From positions 1-40,908 of the forward strand of contig JAQXDI010000026.1 in the NCBI GenBank assembly GCA_029251465.1: DNA of 40,908 nt. Direction: 5' to 3'. A program made the position numbers and the translations under genes. How positions within the stretch are numbered: position 1 is the first letter of the stretch; each line of letters starts with the position of its first letter. The DNA comes from Ascidiaceihabitans sp. GTDB taxonomy: Bacteria > Pseudomonadota > Alphaproteobacteria > Rhodobacterales > Rhodobacteraceae. Positions 1-8,468 of this stretch are shown one piece after another. The notes beneath the pieces were generated by a model, which saw only the letters and a program-made list of their open reading frames with translations, searched no databases and was not told where the DNA came from.

Positions 1-104
1 AAAACGCGGCGATCATCCACACGCGCTCGGCCCCGGCTCTTCGGAAAGAAAGGCCTGAGACGCTGCATCTGCGCCTCAGTCAGCCAATACAAATTGCTCA
101 TCAT
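1..104 (-). CDS. IS5-family transposase, N-terminal fragment (runs off the left edge)
   Basis: Reading the minus strand from an ATG at 104 (or a second one at 101) gives about 34 residues that start with MMSNLYWLTEAQMQRLRPFF and go on to a PKS-R-GRARVDDRR segment. This is the usual N-terminus of IS5-family (IS427-type) transposases, which move the element by a DDE reaction. Only the start is present because the window cuts the gene, so completeness cannot be judged. It points away from ada, and the element's end lies between 105 and about 174. The family call rests on remembered N-terminal pattern only; no catalytic residue is visible. Confidence 0.75.
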   Translation of the reverse strand, partial: MMSNLYWLTEAQMQRLRPFFPKSRGRARVDDRRV

Positions 105-157
105 ATCCCCCTACAACTAGGGGTCGTGAATCATAACAACACGACAGGCTCAATCAG

Positions 158-174
158 TTAATAGGTCCTGACCC
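158..174. repeat. probable terminal inverted repeat of the IS5-family element
   Basis: In the minus-strand direction the element would begin GGGTCAGGACCTATTAA, ending at 174 and followed by TA at 175-176, which suits an IS5-family target duplication. The matching right end is outside the window, so the boundary is an inference from position, about 70 bases upstream of the transposase start. Confidence 0.45.
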
Positions 175-186
175 TAAGCTCTATTT

Positions 187-1236
187 ATGCTTTTTGATCT
201 GCCCGATGACGCCACCCTGTATGCCGCCTTGCTGGCCCGCGATCCTGCATGGGATGGACGCGCCTTTGTTGGCGTCAATTCAACCGGCGTGTTTTGCAGG
301 CTTACCTGCCCTGCCCGAAAACCCAAACCCGAGAATTGTACGTTTTACGCCAGCCCGGCCGCGTGCTTTGACGCTGGTTTTCGACCCTGCAAGCGCTGCT
401 ATCCGCTGCACAGTTTGATCCCGGATGATCCCGCCGTCCAAGACCTGCTGACCCGCCTAGACGCTGATCCGGCGAAACGCTGGTCCGAGACAGAAGTTGT
501 CGCGCTGGGCCACGATCCATCCACAATACGGCGCGCGTTCAAACGGACCTTTGGCACCACGTTTTTGGACATGGCGCGCGCACGACGCTTGCAAATGGGG
601 TTTACAACATTGGCCGCTGGCGGGCAGGTGATTGATGCCCAGCTCGAAGCGGGCTTTGAGAGCGCGTCCGCCTTTCGCGCCGCATTTGGCAGAATGCTGG
701 GGCTAAATCCCGGCGCGTTTTCAACGGATGCATTGTTGCGCGCGGATTGGTTTCAGACGGCTTTGGGTCCGATGATCGATGTCGCAGATCAAACCCATTT
801 GCACCTGTTGGAATTCGCTGATCGCAAGGCCCTGCCAGCCGAATTGAAACGCCTCGTCAAGGCAACGCCAACCGGGATCGGACTGGGCCGCACCGCCCCG
901 CTCGCCCAAGCAAAATCAGAATTAGAAGCCTTTTTCGAAGGGCGTTCCGCTGACTTTAAAACTCCGATGGCACCCGCAGGTACACCGTTCACCAAATCCG
1001 TTTGGGACGCACTGCAATTGATCCCGGCAGGGCAGACCCGCAGCTACACCGACCTCGCCCGCGATTTGGGAAAACCAGATTCAACACGCGCCGTTGCCCG
1101 TGCAAACGGGGCAAACCAGATCGCTGTTCTGATCCCTTGTCACCGCGTGTTGGGCGCAGATGGCAGCCTGACCGGATATGGCGGCGGGCTATGGCGCAAA
1201 CGCAAATTAATTGACCTCGAAAGGCAATTTCAATGA
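187..1236 (+). CDS. ada: Ada: methyl-sensing transcriptional activator / O6-methylguanine-DNA methyltransferase
   Basis: 349 aa, the full length of E. coli-type Ada. The N-terminal Ada domain (1-80) has the four zinc cysteines C37, C41, C68 and C71; C37 is the expected methyl-phosphotriester acceptor. An AraC-type helix-turn-helix region covers about 85-180. The C-terminal methyltransferase domain has the active-site PCHRV motif with C318, so one protein senses alkylation and repairs O6-methylguanine. The ATG at 187 fits the family N-terminus, but no Shine-Dalgarno sequence precedes it. The presumed IS end lies only about 12 bases upstream, so the native promoter may be displaced. The stop overlaps the next gene's ATG by four bases. 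Confidence 0.93.
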   Translation: MLFDLPDDATLYAALLARDPAWDGRAFVGVNSTGVFCRLTCPARKPKPENCTFYASPAACFDAGFRPCKRCYPLHSLIPDDPAVQDLLTRLDADPAKRWSETEVVALGHDPSTIRRAFKRTFGTTFLDMARARRLQMGFTTLAAGGQVIDAQLEAGFESASAFRAAFGRMLGLNPGAFSTDALLRADWFQTALGPMIDVADQTHLHLLEFADRKALPAELKRLVKATPTGIGLGRTAPLAQAKSELEAFFEGRSADFKTPMAPAGTPFTKSVWDALQLIPAGQTRSYTDLARDLGKPDSTRAVARANGANQIAVLIPCHRVLGADGSLTGYGGGLWRKRKLIDLERQFQ

Positions 1237-1970
1237 CTGACCTCAGACCGTTTCACACACCCGGAAATCCGTTGATCTTGTTCAACATCTGGGACGCTGG
1301 CAGCGCCAGTGCGGTTGCGAAATCCGGTGCGCCTGTGATCGCAGCAGGGAGCTGGGCCGTCGCGCGTTCGCAAGGATTTGACGATGGGCAAGTGATGCTT
1401 TTTACCCGTTTCATCGACACGACCGCGCAGATCATCGACGCTGTTTCACAGCCCGTCACTGTGGACTTTGAGGGCGGCTTTGCGGACGATCTTTCTGGCT
1501 TAAAAACCAACATCGAAACGCTGCTTGAAACGGGTGCGTGTGGTCTGAATTTTGAGGATCGCGTGATCGGCGGCCAAGGGCTGCACGACACGGGCGATCA
1601 ATGCGAACGGATCAAGGTTTTGCGAGCCGCCAGCGTTGAAATGTTCATAAACGCACGATGCGATTTACTGTTCATGGGCGCGAAACCCGAAGAACACAGC
1701 GACCTGATCGCCCCATTGATCGAGCGCGCCAAAGCCTATGCAGACGCGGGCGCTGACGGATTGTTTGCACCTGGATTAACCAATCCGGTTTTGATCGAGC
1801 GATTGGTCAAACACAGCCCATTGCCCGTTAACATTATGCGCACAGACGAGACCCAAACCATTGCCGACCTCGCTGATTTGGGGGTCTCGCGCATCAGTCA
1901 CGGACCGGTGCCCTACCTAAAGATGATGAGCGCCCTCGGGACCCAAGCAAAGACATACTACGAAGGGTAG
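1233..1970 (+). CDS. isocitrate lyase/phosphoenolpyruvate mutase family protein
   Basis: 245 aa with the alpha/beta-barrel pattern of the PEP mutase / isocitrate lyase superfamily. The strand segment PVTVDFEGGFADD (about 74-86) carries the metal-binding acidic residues, followed by GLNFEDRV and then an INARCD segment. The family covers 2-methylisocitrate lyase, carboxyvinyl-carboxyphosphonate mutase and oxaloacetate decarboxylase-like enzymes; the KKCG-type loop of true isocitrate lyases is not apparent, so the substrate is unknown. The ATG overlaps the ada stop, and AAAGG about nine bases upstream supports this start. It is therefore probably co-translated with ada, although no link with alkylation repair is established. 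Confidence 0.8.
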   Translation: MTDLRPFHTPGNPLILFNIWDAGSASAVAKSGAPVIAAGSWAVARSQGFDDGQVMLFTRFIDTTAQIIDAVSQPVTVDFEGGFADDLSGLKTNIETLLETGACGLNFEDRVIGGQGLHDTGDQCERIKVLRAASVEMFINARCDLLFMGAKPEEHSDLIAPLIERAKAYADAGADGLFAPGLTNPVLIERLVKHSPLPVNIMRTDETQTIADLADLGVSRISHGPVPYLKMMSALGTQAKTYYEG

Positions 1971-1983
1971 CGTCGCACGTTTG

Positions 1984-3216
1984 TCAGCTGTCCGGCTGTT
2001 TCAGCGGCACTACGTTGGCGGCAATTTCATCCGCCGTCAGCTCTTCGAAATCGAAGTTGTCCAAGCGTTCCGCCCGTTTGCCTGCGCGTTCGGCGGCGGT
2101 GCCAATCCCGTCCAGATCCTTGCGGGCAAGACTGAAATGCGTGTTCAATTTATCGACACGTTCCACCACCAATTCTACGTCTCGGTGCAGCTGTTTTAGC
2201 GTCGTGCGGATCGCGCCTGCTTGTTCGCGCATGCGGGCGTCTTTGAGGATCGCGCGCATCGTGTTCAGCGTCGCCATACAAGTGGTCGGCGACACGATCC
2301 AAACGCGGGCATCAAAGCCGGTCCGCACCAATTCAGGAAAATTCGCGTGCAGCTCTGCATAGACCGCTTCGGAGGGCAAAAACATCAAAGCACCGTCTGC
2401 GGTTTCGCCTTCGATGATGTATTTTTCGCTGATGTCACGGATGTGCTTTTTGACGTCCACTTTGAACCGTACAACTGCGGCCTTTAGGTCGTAATCCGTC
2501 TTGGCATTCCGCAGCGCTTCGTAGGCATCCAGCGGAAATTTGCTATCAATAACAATGGGGCCGGGTGGATTGGGCAGCGAAATCAGGCAGTCGGCACGTT
2601 TGCCATTGCTCAGCGTTTCTTGCAGCTTGTAGCTGTCGCGCGGCAAGGCTTTGCCAACGATGTCCGTCAGCTGAATTTCACCAAATGCACCGCGTGTTTG
2701 CTTGTTCGACAGGATGTCTTGCAGCGATAAAACATCGCCCGAAAGCTTGGTGATATTATCCTGCGCCTTGTCGATTGCGGCCAGTCGTTCTTGCAATTGC
2801 GTCAGGCTGGTTGTGGTTTTTTTTGAGGACCCGTGCAGGGTTTCCTTCATCCGTTCTTGCAGCTCTGTCATGGCGCGTTGCGAACGCATGGCGTTGTCGG
2901 CCAAACGGTCCTGCATTTGTTGTTGAACAGCGGCCAAGCGTGCCTCAACCGTTTGAATAACCTGCGTTTGCGCGTTGGCTTGGGTGTCGGACACGGTTTG
3001 CAAACCGCCCTGCAATTGCGCCTGACCCGTGCTGAGGTGCTGCACGTTTTGGCCCAGCACAACCATGTTTTGCGACAACAATGTACTGGCTGCCGCCGCC
3101 CGCCGCGCCGCACGACCAGACGCGATCAGCAGCAAAATCACGATCAGAACAAGCACGCCCATCGCAGCCAAAACAGCAACATTCACAGGGATCAAGACAC
3201 CGCCAACTTCGATCAT
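1984..3216 (-). CDS. rmuC: DNA recombination protein RmuC
   Basis: 410 aa from the ATG at 3216, which overlaps the mutL stop by four bases. A single membrane segment (about 6-28) is followed by a long Gln/Ala-rich coiled coil to about residue 150. The RmuC nuclease-like domain occupies roughly 180-385, with the characteristic DSKFPLDAYEAL segment and a MFLPSEAVYAEL segment. RmuC proteins limit recombination at inverted repeats and have been linked to anti-phage and genome-maintenance roles. The frame stays open further upstream inside mutL, but the membrane segment and the overlap favour 3216. Transcribed after mutL, towards the PEP-mutase-like gene. Confidence 0.9.
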   Translation of the reverse strand: MIEVGGVLIPVNVAVLAAMGVLVLIVILLLIASGRAARRAAAASTLLSQNMVVLGQNVQHLSTGQAQLQGGLQTVSDTQANAQTQVIQTVEARLAAVQQQMQDRLADNAMRSQRAMTELQERMKETLHGSSKKTTTSLTQLQERLAAIDKAQDNITKLSGDVLSLQDILSNKQTRGAFGEIQLTDIVGKALPRDSYKLQETLSNGKRADCLISLPNPPGPIVIDSKFPLDAYEALRNAKTDYDLKAAVVRFKVDVKKHIRDISEKYIIEGETADGALMFLPSEAVYAELHANFPELVRTGFDARVWIVSPTTCMATLNTMRAILKDARMREQAGAIRTTLKQLHRDVELVVERVDKLNTHFSLARKDLDGIGTAAERAGKRAERLDNFDFEELTADEIAANVVPLKQPDS

Positions 3217-5048
3217 GTGCGCCCGAACAACCGCTCGATATCGGCCAGCTTCAGCTCCACATAGGTTGGTCGACCGTGGTTGCATTGACCCGAGTGCGGC
3301 GTCGCTTCCATTTCTCGCAGCAGCGCGTTCATTTCTTCGGCGCGCATCCAACGGCCCGACCGGATTGAGCCATGGCATGCCACGCGGCTCAGGATCGCTT
3401 CGACCCGGGCTTGGACCATGTTTGATGATCCTTGGTCGGCGAGTTCGTCCAAAATATCCAAAATCATCGCTCGCGCGTTGACTTCGCCCAAAATCGCAGG
3501 GGTTTCACGCACGGCAATTGCGGCCCCACCGAATGTTTCGATGCCCAAACCAAAACGTGCCAATTCATCGGCCACTTCCAACAATCGCGCGCAGTCGCCT
3601 TCGGACAGTTCGACGATTTCAGGGATCAGCAAGCCTTGGGTTGCCACGCCATTTTCAGCCATTTGGGTTTTAAGTTTTTCGTAAACCAAACGTTCGTGTG
3701 CTGCGTGCTGATCAACGATCACCATGCCTGTGGCGGTTTGCGCAATGATGTAGTTTTCGTGCACCTGCCCCCGCGCTGTCCCCAGAGGCAAGTCGTCTTG
3801 CGCGACCTCAGGGACCGTAACATTATCAACCACTTGTCCGCTATAATCCTGCGCCATTTCCGCAAAGCCTGGAGCCTGCGACCGGTAGGACCCCGCGTGC
3901 GTACCCATCGACGGGCGGTCCATCTGATAGACCCGCGCAGGGCCGACAGGTTCGGGCGTCATCGCCCCCAAAGTTGCGCCCGCGACAGTTGACGACGCGC
4001 GATGTCCGGCCTCGGCCAAAGCATGACGCAGCGCGGAAACGATCAGCCCGCGCGCAAGGCCAGGATCGCGAAACCGGACCTCGGATTTTGCGGGATGCAC
4101 GTTCACGTCAACCAGCGTCGGATCGCAGTCCAGAAACAGTGCCGCGGCAGGGTGGCGATCACGGCTGAGAAAATCGAAATAAGCACCGCGCAGGGCACCC
4201 ACCAACAGTTTGTCGCGCACAGGACGCCCGTTCACGAATAGGAATTGCGCGACGGCCGACCCACGTGAATAGGTCGGCAAAGCGGCGTAACCCGTCAGGT
4301 GTAGCCCTTCGCGCAGAGCATCAATCTTGAGCGAATTGTCCGCGAATTCGCGCCCCAGAACCGTGGACAACCGCCCATGCAGCGCATCGAACATATCGCC
4401 GTTTTCGGCCTCGGCTTTGAACGTCGTGCGGGGTGCATCGCCGCTGACGTCACGCAGCTCGAACCGCACAAACGGTTCCGCCATCGCCAGTCGTTTGACG
4501 ATGTCATTGATCGCTTGCGTCTCTGCCCGGTCGGTACGCAAGAATTTCAGGCGCGCAGGTGTTGCATAGAACAAATCGCGCAATGTGATCACGGTGCCGG
4601 CGTTCAATGCGGCGGGGCGCACAGTACCGACGTCGCCGCCTTCAACGCTGATTTCGAATGCATCAGCGCCCGGCACACGCGAGGTAATATTCAAGCGGCC
4701 CACTGCGCCCAAGGACGGCAATGCCTCACCGCGAAATCCAAAGGTGTGGATGTTCAGCAGGTCCGATCCGTCGATTTTTGACGTGGCGTGGCGTGACAAC
4801 GCCAGCGGCAAATCCGCGCCCGCAATCCCGCAGCCATCGTCGGTGACACGGATCAATCGTTTGCCGCCATCAGCGACGTCTATCGTGATCCGGCGCGCGC
4901 CTGCGTCAATTGCGTTCTCGACCAGTTCTTTGACGGCAGACGCAGGACGTTCCACAACCTCGCCTGCTGCAATCCGATTGATCGCGGCATCGTCCAACTG
5001 ACGGATAACAGGGCGGTTTTCGCCGATATTGGGGTTCATTGCTGCCAT
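3213..5048 (-). CDS. mutL: DNA mismatch repair protein MutL (endonuclease type)
   Basis: About 611 aa from an ATG at 5048 (alternatives at 5039 and, less likely, 5090; none has a clear ribosome site). The GHKL ATPase domain has E41 and N45 in the KELVEN motif, a DDGCGI motif and a GFRGEAL motif. The C-terminal domain contains DQHAAHERLVYE, which matches the metal-binding endonuclease consensus DQHA-x2-E-x4-E, plus an ACHGSIRSGR and a CNHGRP motif. MutL is the matchmaker of mismatch repair; in bacteria without MutH it nicks the strand itself, as in alphaproteobacteria. Heads a mutL-rmuC unit. The 87-base gap to the aminotransferase shows no terminator. Confidence 0.95.
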   Translation of the reverse strand: MAAMNPNIGENRPVIRQLDDAAINRIAAGEVVERPASAVKELVENAIDAGARRITIDVADGGKRLIRVTDDGCGIAGADLPLALSRHATSKIDGSDLLNIHTFGFRGEALPSLGAVGRLNITSRVPGADAFEISVEGGDVGTVRPAALNAGTVITLRDLFYATPARLKFLRTDRAETQAINDIVKRLAMAEPFVRFELRDVSGDAPRTTFKAEAENGDMFDALHGRLSTVLGREFADNSLKIDALREGLHLTGYAALPTYSRGSAVAQFLFVNGRPVRDKLLVGALRGAYFDFLSRDRHPAAALFLDCDPTLVDVNVHPAKSEVRFRDPGLARGLIVSALRHALAEAGHRASSTVAGATLGAMTPEPVGPARVYQMDRPSMGTHAGSYRSQAPGFAEMAQDYSGQVVDNVTVPEVAQDDLPLGTARGQVHENYIIAQTATGMVIVDQHAAHERLVYEKLKTQMAENGVATQGLLIPEIVELSEGDCARLLEVADELARFGLGIETFGGAAIAVRETPAILGEVNARAMILDILDELADQGSSNMVQARVEAILSRVACHGSIRSGRWMRAEEMNALLREMEATPHSGQCNHGRPTYVELKLADIERLFGRT

Positions 5049-5135
5049 ACCGCAAAATGTAGCATGACTACGCGTGATTCTGCCAGCCATCTAAGGCGAG
5101 GTTTAGCCCATCAATTCCGCTTATGCTTAACGCGC

Positions 5136-6485
5136 CTACGCCGCCCCTAGCCCTGTGTCCAGACAAGCCAGCACGCAGTCGATTTCGGCCTCGGTGATGA
5201 TCAATGGTGGCGACATCAGAATGTTGTTGCCGCCCAGACGCACCATCGTGCCCGCGTCATACGTCGCTTTGTGGATACGCTTCATCGTGGCAATGTCCAT
5301 CGGTGTTTTGTTGGCTTTGTCTGACACCAATTCCAGCCCTGTCATCAATCCGTGACCGCCACGCACGTCACCGATGATGCCGTGTTTTTCCATCAGCTTG
5401 ACGCACCCGTCGTACAATTGTGCGCCGCGTGCTGCGGCGTTGGTTTTTGTGTCCAAACGCAGCGTTTCAGAAATACATGCCGTGACCGCGGCGGCCCCGA
5501 CGGGATGCGCGGAATAGGTGTAGCCGTGGTAGATCGCGCCGGTTTCGTCAGCTTTTTCAAAGGTCCCAGCGACCTCTTCGCTCATCAATGCGGCCCCCAC
5601 CGGGAAATACCCCGAAGTGATGCCTTTGGCGCAACACATCATGTCAGGTTTGACGCCAAAATGACGGCTGCCCGTCCAATCGCCCGAGCGGCCGAAGCCG
5701 GTGATCACTTCGTCTGCGATCATCAGAATGCCGTGGCGGTCACAAATCTCGCGCATCAGCTTCATAAAGTTTCCGCCGGGCACAATGACGCCGCCGGCAC
5801 CTTGGATCGGTTCCATGATGAAGGCTGCGATTGATCCGGCCCCTTGGAACGCAATTTCGTCTTCCATCGCCGCGGCAATGTTTTTCGCCAGCAGGTCAGG
5901 GTCCGTTTCGTTAAACGGGTTGCGGTACGGATAGGGCGACGGCAAATGGAAACAACCTGCCATCAGCGGTTCGTAATTGATCCGAAAACGGTTATTGCCG
6001 TTGACTGACGCGCCGCCGAAATGCGTGCCGTGGTAACCTTTTTTCAACGACAGGAATTTTGTACGGTTCGGTTCGCCTTTGATCCGGTGATACTGACGTG
6101 CAAGGCGCAGGCAGGTTTCCACGGAATCCGATCCGCCGGACGTGAAAAACACGCGCGCCATACCATCTGCTTCAAAGAACTCACGAACGGCATATGATGC
6201 CTCGATTGCTGTCGGATTGGACGTGCCCGCAAAGGCGGAATAATACGGCAAATCGTACAATTGCTTGGCAATCGCGTCTTTGACCACATCGTTCGAATAG
6301 CCGAGGTTCACGCACCACAAACCACCAACAGCATCGATGGTGTCGTGCCCGTCAATGTCGGTGATCGTTGACCCGTTTGCGCCCGAAATGATCGTGGGCG
6401 CGTGTTCGATTGCATCGCCCGGGTGCCCCATCGGATGCCACATGTGGCGGGCATTGTTAGCGCGTAGGAAATTGTCGTCTTTCAT
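5136..6485 (-). CDS. class III (omega-) aminotransferase
   Basis: 449 aa from the ATG at 6485, chosen because GAGG sits about eight bases upstream and the family N-terminus begins here. PLP-binding features are visible: TSGGSDSVET (115-124), YHG at 151-153, D258 in ADEVITGFGR, and the Schiff-base lysine K287 in CCAKGITSGY. The HMWHPM start and overall length match the taurine/beta-alanine/omega-amino acid:pyruvate transaminase group, so the amino donor could be any of several amines or omega-amino acids. It lies beside ureide catabolism genes but is cut off from the permease by a terminator (6524-6551) and has its own palindrome-bearing leader. Ureidoglycine-glyoxylate aminotransferases belong to a different fold class, so that role is not supported. 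Confidence 0.88.
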   Translation of the reverse strand: MKDDNFLRANNARHMWHPMGHPGDAIEHAPTIISGANGSTITDIDGHDTIDAVGGLWCVNLGYSNDVVKDAIAKQLYDLPYYSAFAGTSNPTAIEASYAVREFFEADGMARVFFTSGGSDSVETCLRLARQYHRIKGEPNRTKFLSLKKGYHGTHFGGASVNGNNRFRINYEPLMAGCFHLPSPYPYRNPFNETDPDLLAKNIAAAMEDEIAFQGAGSIAAFIMEPIQGAGGVIVPGGNFMKLMREICDRHGILMIADEVITGFGRSGDWTGSRHFGVKPDMMCCAKGITSGYFPVGAALMSEEVAGTFEKADETGAIYHGYTYSAHPVGAAAVTACISETLRLDTKTNAAARGAQLYDGCVKLMEKHGIIGDVRGGHGLMTGLELVSDKANKTPMDIATMKRIHKATYDAGTMVRLGGNNILMSPPLIITEAEIDCVLACLDTGLGAA

Positions 6486-6498
6486 GGCGAACCTCGTC

Positions 6499-6513
6499 TG
6501 TGTGCTGCACACA
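6499..6513. promoter_or_regulatory. 15-bp perfect palindrome upstream of the aminotransferase
   Basis: TGTGTGC-T-GCACACA is a perfect inverted repeat 13 bases before the aminotransferase ATG, partly covering where its leader or promoter should be. It looks like an operator for a dimeric regulator; which one cannot be told. Confidence 0.4.
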
Positions 6514-6523
6514 ATCACGCATG

Positions 6524-6551
6524 AAAAAGCCCGCGCCGCAAGGGCGCAGGC
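6524..6551 (-). terminator. rho-independent terminator after the NCS2 permease
   Basis: On the minus strand GCCTGCGCC and GGCGCGGGC pair around a five-base loop with one G-U pair and are followed by TTTTT. It lies 22 bases past the permease stop, so it should end the ureide operon and separate the aminotransferase from it. Confidence 0.8.
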
Positions 6552-6572
6552 CAATGGTTTTTTTTGGGTGGC

Positions 6573-7928
6573 TTAGCCCAAATCTTCGGGCAGGACCAAG
6601 TTCAGCACGATCGCGATGAACGCGGCTGGCAACAGGCCAGACGTCAGCAAAATGCGCGCTGTGTCACCCAAGAACGCCATGGCGTTTGGCACCTGTTGCA
6701 GGCCTAGGCCTACAGACAAAGACACCGCAAAAATCACCATGTTGCGGCTGTTCCAGTTCACATCAGACAGCATCGATGCACCTGCCGCTGCAACCATGCC
6801 GAACATCACGATGACACCGCCACCCAGCACTTGGATTGGGACTGTGTTGATGACCGCGCCGACCTTTGGGATCAGACCGCAGATGATTAAAAACACCGCG
6901 CCGATGGTCACAACGTGGCGCGACATCACGCCTGTCATTGCGATCAGGCCGACGTTTTGGCTGAATGATGTGTTGGGCAAGCTGCCGAACACGCCCGCGA
7001 TTGCAGAGCCGATACCGTCGGCGAATGTGGCACCTGTGACTTCGGCATCTGTTGCTTCGCGACCTGCGCCACCTTTGGTGATACCCGATACGTCACCGAC
7101 CGTTTCGATTGCCGAAATGAACGCCATCAGGCACATGCCGATGATGATCGCCCAGTTCAGCTCGAACCCGAATTTGAACGGGCTTGGCAGTTGGAACCAA
7201 CCTGCGCGACCGACGCCAGCCATGCTGACATCACCCATTGCGTAGGCAACAACGTAACCAGCAATCAGGCCGATCAAGACGGCTGCTACAGACAACAATC
7301 CACGGGTAAAGAACTTGAGCCCCAAGGTCACAAAGATCACGACGCCAGCTTGGAACCAGTTCGACGCACTGCCCCATGTTGGTTTGGACATGTTGAAATC
7401 GCCAGCACCACCAGCGGCGTATTGAATGCCAACCTTGATCAGCGCCAAACCGATCATCAAAACGATCAGGCCTGTCACCAATGGCGGCAAAGCAAAGCGG
7501 ATTTTGCCGACAAACAGGCCGAGAAATGCGTGGAAAATACCGCCGATGACAACGCCTGTCATCAAGCCCGCCAAGCCAGCGGTTCCAGCACCAATCATCG
7601 CAGGGATCATCACTGGCAGAAATGCGAATGACGTGCCTTGGACGATGGGCAGCTTTGCCCCGACCGGCCCTATGCCGATGGTTTGGATCAGTGTCGCAAC
7701 ACCGGCAAACAGCATCGCCATCTGGATCAAATAGATGAGTGTTGGAATATCAGCGCCCGGTGCGCCGAACCCGAACCCTGCAACACCCGCAATGATAATC
7801 GCAGGGGTTACGTTCGATACGAACATCGCCAAAACATGCTGCATGCCAAGCGGGATCGCTTTGCCCAAGGCGGGTGTGTAGTTTGGATCGCGCAGTTGTT
7901 CTGGCGTCCCCAAGCTGGAGTCTGTCAT
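6573..7928 (-). CDS. NCS2-family nucleobase permease (xanthine/urate type)
   Basis: 451 aa with about 12-14 hydrophobic segments. The NCS2 hallmark NTSFSQNVGLI segment sits in the central substrate-binding region, and the QGTSFAFLP loop precedes transmembrane segment 3-4. The family imports uracil, xanthine or uric acid with protons or sodium. Its position behind ureidoglycolate lyase, aminohydrolase and allantoinase points to urate or xanthine as cargo, which is inference from context. Start ATG at 7928 with AGGGA about 11 bases upstream. Separated from allA by 51 bases without a clear terminator, and followed by a strong hairpin, so it is probably the last gene of the operon. Confidence 0.88.
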   Translation of the reverse strand: MTDSSLGTPEQLRDPNYTPALGKAIPLGMQHVLAMFVSNVTPAIIIAGVAGFGFGAPGADIPTLIYLIQMAMLFAGVATLIQTIGIGPVGAKLPIVQGTSFAFLPVMIPAMIGAGTAGLAGLMTGVVIGGIFHAFLGLFVGKIRFALPPLVTGLIVLMIGLALIKVGIQYAAGGAGDFNMSKPTWGSASNWFQAGVVIFVTLGLKFFTRGLLSVAAVLIGLIAGYVVAYAMGDVSMAGVGRAGWFQLPSPFKFGFELNWAIIIGMCLMAFISAIETVGDVSGITKGGAGREATDAEVTGATFADGIGSAIAGVFGSLPNTSFSQNVGLIAMTGVMSRHVVTIGAVFLIICGLIPKVGAVINTVPIQVLGGGVIVMFGMVAAAGASMLSDVNWNSRNMVIFAVSLSVGLGLQQVPNAMAFLGDTARILLTSGLLPAAFIAIVLNLVLPEDLG

Positions 7929-7979
7929 TAAATCTGTCCCTATTGCTATTTCATGCCGTCTTTTTGCGGCAGTGCCGAA

Positions 7980-8468
7980 CTATGAGACCACAACATATGG
8001 CGGATCAAGGAAAACTTCTTCGAGATTTGGCGTTTCACCAATACGATCCACGACAGCAAACAGTCCAGGGCTTTGCAAGGGTGTGAGGACGCCGTGCCAA
8101 GTATTTGCATAAATATTAATCACTTGCCCTGCTGAGGTCAGGAACGCGCGCGGCGTGTCGGGCCTTCCGTTCAGGTCTGTGGCGACGGTCACAAGAAATC
8201 CATGTTCAGTCATCGGAATGAACGCCTGAGACCCTTCAGGGTGCCGCTCCATCAAATCCAAAGTGTAAGGCAAGCTGCGCGGCGTCGCGTTAAACAGGCT
8301 GATACCGGCGCGCCCGTCTGCTCCGAAGTCCATCGCCGCGCGGTCGTGGTAGCGCCCGCACAGGCCCGCATTGATGATCTTGTCCGGATCACCCGCGCAG
8401 TCGATCACATCGCCAAACGGGTCAAAGGCAGCGGCGGTCAGGGCCTCGCATTTGATCGTTTGGCTCAT
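7980..8468 (-). CDS. allA: ureidoglycolate lyase
   Basis: 162 aa, the usual length for AllA, a small cupin-fold enzyme that splits (S)-ureidoglycolate into glyoxylate and urea, the last step of ureide breakdown. The FDPFGDVID start, the RHPEGSQAFIP strand and the YANTWHGVLTPL segment with its conserved His are all present. The ATG overlaps the stop of the upstream aminohydrolase by four bases, so the two are probably translationally coupled. Urea and glyoxylate formed here would feed urease and glyoxylate metabolism, which are not in the window. Confidence 0.92.
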   Translation of the reverse strand: MSQTIKCEALTAAAFDPFGDVIDCAGDPDKIINAGLCGRYHDRAAMDFGADGRAGISLFNATPRSLPYTLDLMERHPEGSQAFIPMTEHGFLVTVATDLNGRPDTPRAFLTSAGQVINIYANTWHGVLTPLQSPGLFAVVDRIGETPNLEEVFLDPPYVVVS

